64,000 bases of DNA from Membranipora membranacea (taxonomy: Eukaryota > Bryozoa > Gymnolaemata > Cheilostomatida > Membraniporidae). This document shows positions 14,101-22,563 of this stretch, piece by piece; positions within the stretch are counted from its first letter, which is position 1; each line of letters opens with the position of its first letter. The position numbers and the translations under genes were made by a program. Location: NCBI GenBank assembly GCA_914767715.1, contig OU612071.1:17356948-17420947 (forward strand). The letters are read 5' to 3'. A model generated the notes under the pieces. That model was not told the origin of the DNA and ran no database searches. It saw only the letters and a list, made by a program, of their open reading frames with translations.

Positions 14101-15924
14101 AGTGGTATAAACACAGTACTTTCAACTAAGATGCAGCCTTCATATCAACCCCTATCACGGATGTGAATCCGCCCCTGGTAACACTGTGACTGGGCTTATA
14201 ATCAGGTAATACTGAAGGTCATTGATTGGGTCAAAGGCAACATAGGAAACATTACCCTGGTGTTATGAAGGTTTTCCCTTTGTGTTAGTCAAATAATAAT
14301 AATACTGTAAATAATTGCTTTTTGAGGTTCCTGACCTGTCATTTTTGACGAAAGAAAGATGAAGTCATGCTCCTAGTTTTCAATCAGCATTTTTTACCAG
14401 CAAATATGATTGGATTTTGTTTTAATTTTACAGCTAGCAGACAATGATCGTGCTCAATGACAATAGCTACGAGCTTCGTACTGGTGGTTTATTACTTTTT
14501 TACCATGTCAGTCTCAACTTTCACTGCTTCGAGTAAATTTCTTTGCTGCTAAACTAGTCCAGAGTCTCAAAATCATGGACTGTGGTCACATGTCATTATG
14601 GACCCATCGACACGGCGCCAATATCCATTATCATGACCTTGAAAATTGACTATATCTCGTCATGAATGAGAAGACTAGCCTGCACGGATTGGTTTACGAC
14701 AAGGTTCAATGAAGCACTGCTTATGATAAAAGCATGGAATCAGTCTGCCCTTCATGCCACAAAAGCAAGATGAAAAACTGCACCTGCAATGCATAGTCGC
14801 TTAGTGCTGCTATTTTATGTCATGTAGTTTTGTCCGACTCACCTGGCCTTTGTATAGTTGTGTGGATGGATGCATGCCTGTACAGTATTTGCCCTGATAC
14901 GAGGTCTGCGAGTCATTAGAAGCAGATTTCGCTCCAGTGCATTCCTCGTAATCCCCGAGCCAGTTCAACACCCCAGTCAGAAGCCCCGCCTCTGGTCTAC
15001 CCCAAGAATCCAACACTACAAAGAAGAAGATTGCATAGAACAAATGTTATCGTATAGCTCGGTCTAGAGTTTTCTTTTCCCTTGCTATTAGCTTTCGCAG
15101 GCTAGGCAACTTTTTTTCTCTTCATCCCCGCTGAACATCGCTTCTTAGCCAACAAATTTCTAACTGACTAGCCTACTAGTGAAGGGAAATCAATAGTATG
15201 TAGACAAATCATAGAATTATGTAGAAACACCATAAGTTAACTCATAATACAAGACTAGATACAACTCACTGGACATACTATCTGGATAGCAAAACTCCAA
15301 CTGACTGCTCTTCATATTTGGGATATGATATGAGATCAGAGAGAGCAAAAGCATACAGACAAATCACAGCATCACATACCTAAATTTGAGCAGGGGAATC
15401 GTCATCACAAAATAGAAGACGAGAAACAACTCACTTTGTGCGGCCCACAGGTCATCTGGATTCGGTGATGACAAGGTCAGATTATGCAGCAGGAAATTCA
15501 GCTGAGCTTCACATGTCTTACTAAGGTTCTTATCCACACTCCTCTCATTGTTCTGCAGCAGATTGTAGATTAGATTCTCAGGTTTGAACCGATGTACCTC
15601 CTCAGCACTGTACACTAAGCTGTGGGAGGCGTAGAAGTCTTTAGAGGAGAGATAGAACGCTTCCTGCACTGCCTGGTGAGGATTGGGGTAAATGAAGCTT
15701 ACATCTCTCACAGCTGATAGTCCAAGTATGGCGCTGACTTCATGGAAATTAGAGCCACTGTTGTCTCCCTGGCTGGAAGAAACTTGGGTGTCTTTTTTAG
15801 TAGATAAAGGTGACACTTTTTGTTTATTAGTCTCTTCTCCATTGCATGGATTGTAATGCACAATATCCAACAATATAAATATAGTCACAGTAAAGTGTTT
15901 AGCACATATCATCCTAGCTATCAT
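2164..15924 (-). CDS. NRF-6-like acyltransferase-3 multipass membrane protein, 11 exons, C-terminal end missing
   Basis: Family: nose-resistant-to-fluoxetine (NRF) N-terminal domain plus acyltransferase-3 membrane domain; in worms these act in lipid/drug uptake, and the exact substrate is unknown. Exons (minus): 15435-15924, 14843-15015, 12207-12385, 11519-11730, 10161-10352, 7596-7800, 6999-7164, 5711-5790, 4157-4294, 2855-2990, 2164-2353; phases match at all ten joins, giving 720 residues. A hydrophobic signal-like start is followed by the NRF domain with EAQLNFLLHNL, then MLDSWGRPEAGLLTGVLNWL and GMCVPSGC. The first membrane segment is in exon 4. Exon 5 has HGIRFLSLSWVILGHS, containing the conserved Arg and His of the acyltransferase-3 core. 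Exon 6 has NATYAVDSFFLISAIL and exon 8 PWSWYLSNDFQFF. Family members normally continue about 100 residues past ACHSGQGG; that part is not in the window. Introns hold many transposon fragments. Confidence 0.88.
3115..3417. repeat. Foldback (inverted-repeat) element in acyltransferase intron 9
   Basis: Arms of about 100 bp face each other: AAACCACTGCTGCCAC at the left end and its complement at the right, with AACATCTAGCCAGTAGCTTT matched by AAAGCTACTGGCTAGATGTT. The spacer is about 100 bp and itself has a short gagctct/agagctc pairing. No coding capacity is visible beyond chance frames. It looks like a non-autonomous DNA transposon. Confidence 0.75.
3888..4150. mobile_element. MITE family A, copy 1 (abuts the exon 9 splice donor)
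   Basis: Terminal inverted repeats read AGACTACCC at the left and GGGTAGTCT at the right, with extended subterminal pairing around TATAGTCAGGCAGTTACTTA and TAAGTAACTGCCTGACTATA. The ends are flanked by TTA on both sides, which suggests a TTA or TA target. Two related copies lie at 5366-5657 and 6800-6933. The right end stops one base before the minus-strand donor GTGAGT (4151-4156) of exon 9. Confidence 0.8.
4495..5045 (+). repeat. Dispersed repeat family C, copy 1
   Basis: This segment matches 47449-48020 in the same orientation over several hundred bases. Shared landmarks are AGGAACTGCTCCAGC, GCCTCGCTGACGCTCGCGAG, CTACCATTAGAAACTTTGGA and GGAAACAGCTTTGATAAT. A shorter inverted copy lies at 12541-12720. 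No open frame is shared, so this is probably a non-coding transposon fragment. Confidence 0.75.
5366..5657. mobile_element. MITE family A, copy 2
   Basis: Same termini (AGACTACC ... GGTAGTCT) and the same subterminal CAGGCAGTTACTTATGAT motif as the copy at 3888-4150. The internal parts also align, including GGCATGAATTATTGATGGTGGAA against GGCATGAATGATTGATGGTGGAA in shorter blocks. It lies in intron 8 of the acyltransferase gene. Confidence 0.8.
6800..6933. mobile_element. MITE family A, copy 3 (internally deleted)
   Basis: A 134-bp version with both ends of family A (AAAGACTACCC at left, GTAAGTCTTT at right, with a one-base insertion) and subterminal TATAGTCAGGTAGTCACTTA / GTAACTGCCTGACTATA. 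The internal 150 bp seen in the other two copies is missing. It lies in intron 7 of the same gene. Confidence 0.75.
7844..7963. repeat. Near-perfect 120-bp hairpin just upstream of exon 6
   Basis: Arms of about 55 bp starting TCAGACAGCTCCAATGCGAG pair with the complement ending at 7963, with one mismatch visible and a loop of about 10 bases. On the minus-strand transcript it sits roughly 45-160 nt before the exon 6 acceptor (7801). The ends look like a MITE; no clear target duplication is seen. Confidence 0.85.
8281..8553. repeat. Dispersed repeat family D, copy 1
   Basis: About 273 bp that reappear in inverted orientation at 33657-33931 in the lipase gene. Shared blocks include ATCAGTGGTAGGGATAGCCT, GCCTGTTATCT, ACCCTACCACTGATTTCT and CTATTTCTATG. 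Inside each copy ATCAGTGGTAGGG and CCCTACCACTGAT form an internal inverted repeat, as expected for a small DNA transposon. Confidence 0.8.
9045..9280 (+). repeat. tRNA-derived SINE-like fragment
   Basis: GGTTCAAATCC at 9099-9109 fits the pol III B-box consensus and is preceded by about 50 bases that could hold a degraded A-box. No clean cloverleaf or poly-A tail is seen, so only a SINE relic is proposed. Confidence 0.4.
9600..9633. repeat. Perfect 34-bp palindrome
   Basis: CATAGACCTACTAATAA is followed at once by its exact reverse complement, with no loop. It lies in intron 5 of the acyltransferase gene. It may be the remnant of a MITE left with only its ends. Confidence 0.9.
11730..11822 (-). 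repeat. Tandem 31-bp repeat carrying triplicated splice acceptors
   Basis: Three units with 31-bp spacing each end, on the minus strand, in a pyrimidine tract plus TTTACAG followed by C. The acceptors lie at 11731, 11762 and 11793. The exon-proximal one keeps the frame with exon 3; the other two would add 31 or 62 nt and shift it. Confidence 0.8.
12541..12720 (-). repeat. Dispersed repeat family C, short inverted copy
   Basis: The reverse complement matches 4932-5050 and 47893-48020 in the shared GACTTCAATG, AGTGGTCC-type and AAACAGCTTTGAT-type blocks. It lies in intron 2 of the acyltransferase gene. The open frame at 12538-12759 is incidental. Confidence 0.65.
13428..13553. repeat. 126-bp foldback element
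   Basis: Arms begin AGCGTGAT and end ATCACGCT. The inner pairing includes CCACTGGA/TCCAGTGG, GGTATAC/GTATACC and CAAGGGTGCTGGGG/CCCCAGCACCCTTG around a loop of about 22 bases. It lies in intron 2 of the acyltransferase gene and is probably a MITE. Confidence 0.8.
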
Positions 15925-16407
15925 AGTTGATGCTTTAGCAAAACTAGCTTGCTACTGTTTTTTCAGCAAATAAAAGTACCCTTGTTTGTTTTTTTCTTGA
16001 ATGCCTTTTCCACTTGTTTAGAAATTAGCCCTAAACTAGCCTTGGTCAATTATAGTTGTAGTGGGCCATTCATTGCTAGCCCATAAGAATATATTGTGAA
16101 GAACCAGGACTTATTCCAATAGCCTTTTTACTTGATGATATTACAAACAGGGATATTGAGACGCAGCCTGGCATGTCAATATGTAAGGCTTATGAATTAA
16201 GGCTAAGAAGTACTAACAATGAGGGCAATTATAACATAAATGCCTGAGTAGGTAATTCCAAGTTTTAACCAATAAAACGGTTTACATGTATAAAAATAAA
16301 CTATGATACTTTGTGGGACCTCACCTGTAAAAATCAAAGGTTATTCAGGGGGGGGGGGTCTTTCAATTAGAAATAGCGATGCATTACTAAAGTAAGTTAT
16401 CACTATC

Positions 16408-16696
16408 CACTGAATTAGATTCTTCTCTTAGAATGGAAATAGTATCATAGCGTTATACGGTTAGGACACTAAACACAGGGACCCATCTGACTGTTATCTG
16501 ATTGGCTGTCCCTAGTAGCATGAATAATTAGCCTGAGAAATTGTCTTGTTTACAAAATTACAAACAGTAATTATAGCCCATACAGTGTCGATGATTAGGG
16601 CATTTCTAGATTGCTACTAGGGACTGGCTATTTTTGCAAGCCCTTTGTTTTGCAAAAGAAAGCTAATGATGCTATTCCAGATATGGATTTCAATGT
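16408..16696. repeat. Direct repeat E, copy 1
   Basis: About 289 bp repeated at 17046-17333 with few differences, offset by about 638 bp. Each copy has an internal inverted pair, CTGTCCCTAGTAGCA and TTGCTACTAGGGAC. A third, diverged inverted relative lies at 33990-34085, sharing TTCCATATCTGGTATAGTAT-type sequence. Confidence 0.85.
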
Positions 16697-17045
16697 CACT
16701 ATCACATCGCTCAAAATTATCACTCACTTCACTTGGTCTTTTAATTAGACAAAACCTCACAAGTTGCAAAACCCGAGTGTTGAATTGAACTGATACCTAA
16801 AAACTATCTTAGCATGCAACATATTATGCTGCACCAACGAACCCTCTATTATTATATTTTTTCATAAATTTGGCTATTTATGTAATGATGTTATAAATTT
16901 TTACCATGATTACGTCACCGAGAAACAGATTAAATTGAGCCTTAGTAATGGCAGGGATCCGTAGACACATAATTATGGTTAAGGAACAATTTTGCATTAT
17001 GCACTACAAAATAGTGTTAATTCATCTTCATCATTTATTTGCGGT

Positions 17046-17333
17046 CACTGAATTAAATTCTTCTCATAGAATGGAAATAGTATCATAGCGTTATACAGTT
17101 ACGACACTAAACACAGAGACACATCTGACTGTTATCTGATTGGCTGTCCCTAGTAGCATGAATAATTAGCCTGAGAAATTGTCTTGTTTACAAAATTGAA
17201 AACAGTAATTATACCCCTACAGTGTCAATGATTTGGGCATTTCTAGATTGCTACTAGGGACTGGCTATTTTTGCAAGCCCTTTGTTTTGCAAAAGAAAGC
17301 TAATGATGCTATTCCAGATATGGAATTCAATGT
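17046..17333. repeat. Direct repeat E, copy 2
   Basis: Same unit as 16408-16696, including ATGGAAATAGTATCATAGCG and GCAAGCCCTTTGTTTTGCAA. The similarity of the two copies points to a recent local duplication or to two insertions of the same element. The sequence between them is not shared. Confidence 0.85.
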
Positions 17334-18501
17334 TTGCGGTCCATCGCAGGTATAATGGTTCGTTCAATTATTTTCCAGTGAAATCTGAGTTTGAAATTTA
17401 GGACAGAGCTAGCCTCGGGTTGCGGGCAATTTTATAGCTTCAAATTCAGAGGGATGTTTCTAATATTTTATCGTTGATTTAACAGGCCCTAAATATAATA
17501 GGGCATCGTGTGTTTTCCAGGTAACTGTATTATCATATTTTACAAATTCAATATTTCAAAGTAATTATCATTGCTAAATTTATTTACCTTGTGTGGATTG
17601 TGGCGGAGAATGTTAGGCAAGCTTCATTTCAAAACATTTTGCCGTTGACGCTACTGCTGCAATAAAGCGGCTTTGTCATTTCGTAAAAAAAATATTACAG
17701 AAAACATCAGAACAACTTTTTGTAGTGATGGAGGTCCCTCCTTGATAAAGCACTCATATCACCTCTTTCGATACTGTTGGTGATTGAAAGTGAGGTGTTA
17801 GTTCGATATCGTAGAACAAAGCTCGCGTTGTTTTCCAAGAGCCAAGTGATCATCTACAACTATCCATCAGGGGTAGAGAGTGTTGCTGGTTTAAGTTGTG
17901 TAGGTAAAATTTAAGATGAAGTTTCCCAATAAAATCCCAAGACAACATATTGCATATTTCCCACTGTACCTTTTTGCAATTACTGTAGATTGTCTCGATT
18001 CGGCCGTGATAGAGTTATTCTCCCATGCGAGAAAATCATAGCATCTTTTGAATACTGCCAACAGACTCAGAGTGTTGATAAAATATGTAAAATTTTGAGG
18101 AAGAAATAAAAACACCCAAATAAAAGAATGGTCAGATGTCCTGTTTCTTTTAACATTCATTGAAACAATGTTCACAGTCAAGATTTAGACCGCTGCTGAA
18201 GTGATTGTATTGAACAAATAATGAATAATAGAAATCAATGGTCGTAACTAATAACAAAAACAAGTACAATGAACTTCACTTTGTATATGCTGTCCATGCT
18301 TGGGCTATTGCTGAGGTTGATTCAAGGCACTAATTGAAGCAAGTCCCATATTTTTTCTGTACACAGTATTTCAACTATACTGTTTTCCATGTGCATCATG
18401 TACACGGGTGTCTGATACAATTTATAAGATCTCAAGTTTAGTTAACTACGTTGGGTGACTAGGAACACAGCACGTCTACACTATAGTAGAAAATACTGAA
18501 A

Positions 18502-21500
18502 ATGAGTACAGGACCCCCAGGTTATGAGGAGGTTGTACGACGCAATGGTAGGCCTAAGACTCTCTCCTCTCGGATCAGTCTGCTAATTCCAGGTTAGTTA
18601 CATCTAACAGTATTGATACTGAGTACTGAGTCAGTCCAAGTCTTTGAAATCTGTTCATAATTTAAGATAAGGAGCAACTCCATCTCTTAGTTGCCTTCAT
18701 GGTACACCGAGACAGGTGACCAGGCCTCGCTGCGACATCAGGGAAGCCTCGATTGAGACTTTGAAAACTATTGTTCTAATTGAAGCTAGGGATCATATGT
18801 CGTAGTTCAAACACGTCAATACAATACAAAGAAACAGGCTACCCTGAATTCACAAATATCTAGTTTCCTAAGGTATGATTTGTTTCCCTACAAGGTTATC
18901 CGCAGTGCACTGAGTTGTCTTCATCAGCCGCAAGCTTTTAAGACGACCCTGCTTAGTATAATCAACATTATCAGTAAGCTTATTATTGTCCTTGCTAGTA
19001 TATAGGTTGTACATAATACAGAAGAGTAGACTCCATTACCAAATCCTGTTTTCTAGCTTTAGTTTTTTTAGGAGCTTTTGGGTGTTTTGTTTCATATTTT
19101 CTCTTGTTCAGGGATCTATAGTAAATTAACAGTAAGAACACTATGCATCTGATTGACCTCCTAGTTATATCTGCAAAGCGCGTTTATTCAATCCTTTCCA
19201 CAAGGTAGTATGGGACAAACCCAAATCCAAACTTCCAAGTTTACACTCCAACAAGTATCTAAGGTCAGAGTTGCCTTCACTTCCTGTGAGACAGGGCAAC
19301 TCCAAAGTTATATGATTGCAATCGGAATTATGGCTAGCTAACATTTATCTGTACTCAGGTATTGGTAGATATAATATTGCCTTAATCTTTTCAGCACCAC
19401 CATCGTACGAGTCACTGTTTGGTAGCAGAGCCACAGCACCTGCACCACCACCGGAGGTAGCACTGCCAGAAGCAGTACCTGCTCCGCCCTCTAATTCTCA
19501 ACCAGGAACAATACCTGCCCCGCCACCTAACTCTCAGCCACATACCATACCTGCCCCACCACCTAATTCCCTGCCAAGTAACAGACTTGCTCCGATTCCC
19601 AATTCTCAACCAAATACTAAAGTTGCTCCACTTCCCAATCCTGAGCCAATAACCCGACCCTCACCAGTTGAGTTGGAAGCAGGAACTCAGTCCACTGCAG
19701 AACCAGAGGAGAGTACAGAGGGGAGTACAGATAAACCAGAAAGCTCCGATGATGGCTGTGAAGAGGCGTGTAAAAACTTTTGTAAGTAAAGACATTAAAT
19801 TATACAAATATAGTATTTTGTCTTAGCCTAAACCGAACTCCGATCGAAGTGTCCGCTCATTTTCTATCATAATGTTTAAAAGTCACTCTCGATTCCAGTT
19901 TTTTGTTTTTATATCCAAAGATCAATAATAGATTTTGAATAATTTTTGAAATCTCTGATCAAATATAAAGCAACTATATATAATATAATGTTAGCTAAAG
20001 TTACATTTGGCTAATTTTGGAGTGAGTTGATTTGAGTTAGCTGTAGACATAGTATATAGAAAGTTAAGAGGGTGAATACACATTAGCTAGCTTCAAATTT
20101 ATCGCTTTTAATTGTGTGAAATGGCAAAATTTTTTCACCAGCAAATTGTTTACTGCTAAAGGGTATTTTAGTTATTTAGGACCCTTATCGCACAGGAATT
20201 GTATTGCTGCCAACAGTTGTGATGTAGGTTCAATACTCAACAGTCTCATTTCTTTTTTTTAGATATCATCTTCTTTGGAGCTGCTTTCTGCCTCACAATT
20301 CCGACCAGTATTGCATTGATAGTTATTGGTAAGTTAATACACCGCAAGCATTATGCACTTTAATGGATTCTTTTTTCCATGGATGTTGTCTAGACATAAG
20401 CCCATGAAAGGGGTAGTGGGGATTGGGGTGATGAGGTTGATTTTCAAGGTCGCAACCTGGTTGCAAGTATGAGTTTGTGATAGTTGCATTGCATTCATTA
20501 CAAAGGAACGAATGTTTGACAAGCACTTACAGCAGCCTTAGAACATAGACCAGTATGCTCTCAGGCTTGACTTGAGTTGATAAAGCTATAACTACTCTTT
20601 CACAGCTCAAACTGATGGACCCAATAATAAGGATGGTTTTACAACTACCACAATGTTTGCGCCTACTACCCCTTATCCCAGCTATGAACCAGCCACCATC
20701 GATTACGAAGAACTTTCCCGCTGCCCTGCTGCTCAAACTCTCATAAGTTACATGACAGCGTCTGGAGGTCTAGCACTAGCAGCGTCAATTCTGATGATTC
20801 TCAACGCTGTTCTGGAAAATAAGAAAGATGCAGATAAGAACTCTTCCACGCCAGTAGTACTTATCGCCTTGCTAGTGTTCGCCATGTTTGGCATGTACTT
20901 TGCTGGTAAGCTAACTCACCTTCTCTTCCAGATAACAAGTCAAACTCCCATTAAGTGTAGGAGGTGGCTCAGTTGGTTAGAGCGCCGTCGTGGATTCGTA
21001 TCCTACTGCAGTCTCAGTTGTGCCCGACCTGCCTACAAACTGCAAGCTAAATGGCGCATACTTCATTGCGGCCTAGCCCCAAGGCATCCACTATTTCGCG
21101 GCCCATTCTTTGGAATGTGGGGGGTGACTATACCTTGCAAATTCAACCATTTCTTTAACAAACCATTTCTTTCAAAGTCCCTGGGAATTCGAATCATGAA
21201 AGTTGCATCATGGGAATTTCTTTCTGTCATAAGTTTGAAAACTTAGGAGAGTGATCAGTGGACCCTTCAATTTTATTTTGTAATGTAAATTTTATAGAGG
21301 CCGTAGTTTATTGGGTTTGTACAGTACTGTTGACTTCATACCACACATCTTGATCGTATTGACGAGGGGTGGGGGACAATTTCCAACGCTGTGCATAACT
21401 TCAGAAGTACTAGTTTTATAAGACTAAAATTTTTTGTTCCGTGTGGTCTTAGATACTATATTGTTCAACCATTAATGCTATGTACTTTCCTCTCACAAAT

Positions 21501-22563
21501 TCAGGAGTATGTCGCAATGTTTTATAGATTTCTGTAGTTTAAATTTTTTTTATTTTTTTATTTATTGACCGTACGCTTTCCTCTGTCTCACAGGTTGCTC
21601 AGCGGTATTCCCATTATGGTTGAACCGTCCGTCTGGCTGCTCACCATTTGATGAGGTAGGATGTCCGAGATGGTACTGTGATAACAGACTGATGGCCTTC
21701 GCTCTTATCTTCTACTCAGCCTCACTAGCCTTTCTATCTCCTTTATGGCTCATCATAGTGTTCTGTATATTTTATATGATGTGCAGAACAATGGTGAGTT
21801 ATTTACTTGGGATAACCATAAGATGCAGGGCTCTAGTTTAGGAAAAATGGTAGGGGAGACGAACCCTTGAGAGTGTGAAGAAACACCAGGTTGGGTTGGT
21901 AAGCTCCTGGATAATCCTCAGCTTCCAAAGCGTTTTAATGAATAATAAATAGCATATTGAAGTCCCAAATGAGCTGATTCTGGCATAGAATACTGAAATA
22001 TAGCATTTTTAGGCCACTCTATTGAGCGTTCTAGGAAAGGCAGAGCGTCCCTGCCTCCCCTAGAACTACAGGCCTGAGATGACCATTTTATTCGGTCTAA
22101 CATTTCTGCAATCCTGAAAGAGTGGGGCAGACGATTTATCAAGATATTCTAAATTCTGATCTGAAGAAAAACTTAATTATCTTGTGAATTCTTGTGGATC
22201 CAGTTGATTGTTTATCTGCATTTAGAGTCAACTTTTTTCTATTGGTCCACCTAAAACTCAATCTTTAGCGATAAAACTCTATGTACAAGAAATCTACAAG
22301 AAATTGTTTAAATGTTCAGTCAATTTAAACTTCTGGAGCCAAGGTATTTGTAATATTTTTGAATTCTAAATTAGTAGGTGGCATTTGAAAGGAGTTAGAT
22401 TTGGCCCAAGGAACCACCAATATTTTATGTCTGAATTATCAGGATCTTTGAGTTATGAAAAAAGTGGATTAAAGTTAGTTGTTGTTGATGAACCTGGTTG
22501 AAAAATTGAGTTCTAATTGTTTCCATTTTGTTTTATTTACAGTGCGGAAAAACCTGTGAATAA
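18502..22563 (+). CDS. Four-pass membrane protein with PPxY motifs, TMEM272-like
   Basis: Exons: 18502-18547 (alternative end 18592), 19395-19781, 20263-20328, 20606-20905, 21594-21793, 22543-22563; phases agree, giving 338 residues with the short first exon, or 353 with the long one. The protein begins MSTGPPGYEEVV and exon 2 begins APPSYESLF, so two PPxY motifs lie at the cytosolic N-terminus; PPxY is the known ligand of NEDD4-type WW domains. Exon 2 then encodes about five copies of a 12-residue repeat (for example NSQPHTIPAPPP) and a Glu/Ser-rich stretch. Four hydrophobic segments follow: one in exon 3, two in exon 4, one in exon 5. The last exon adds CGKTCE. PPSYESLF plus four segments resembles invertebrate proteins annotated TMEM272-like; function is unknown. 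AATAAA at 22910-22915 may be the polyadenylation signal. Confidence 0.78.
19480..19660 (+). repeat. Coding 36-bp tandem repeat (Pro-rich)
   Basis: Inside exon 2 of the TMEM272-like gene, about five diverged units encode N-S-Q-P-x-x-x-P-A-P-P-P. The first two or three units are the most alike and later ones have drifted (LAPIP, VAPLP). Length polymorphism would be expected. Confidence 0.8.
20955..21120 (+). repeat. tRNA-derived SINE-like sequence in TMEM272-like intron 4
   Basis: TGGCTCAGTTGG at 20965-20976 is a good pol III A-box, followed by TTAGAGCGCC as in many tRNAs. A weak B-box (GGATTCGTATCC) lies at 20992-21003, closer than in a true tRNA. The sequence continues without a cloverleaf, so this is a SINE relic and not a tRNA gene. 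Confidence 0.55.
21825..22075 (+). mobile_element. hAT-like MITE family H, copy 1
   Basis: The left end GCAGGGCTCTAGTTTAG and right end CCCCTAGAACTACAGGCCTG match the other two copies (27783-28000 and, inverted, 58868-59150). The core AGTCCCAAATGAGCTGATTC is shared. CAGGG-type ends suggest a hAT origin; that is inference. It lies in intron 5 of the TMEM272-like gene. Confidence 0.75.

Larger units (their letters stand above)
15925..18501. other. Divergent promoter spacer with a long direct duplication
   Basis: This separates the start of the minus-strand acyltransferase gene from the start of the plus-strand TMEM272-like gene, so both promoters should lie here. I see no clear TATA box for either. 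It contains the 290-bp direct repeat described separately and a poly-G run at 16348-16358. No coding exon is supported; the minus frame at 17891-18181 looks like chance. Confidence 0.5.

Noticed and set aside
20955-21030. Possible tRNA gene (A-box and TTAGAGCGCC)
   Set aside because: The B-box is poor and too close, and no acceptor stem or cloverleaf can be formed; a SINE relic explains it.
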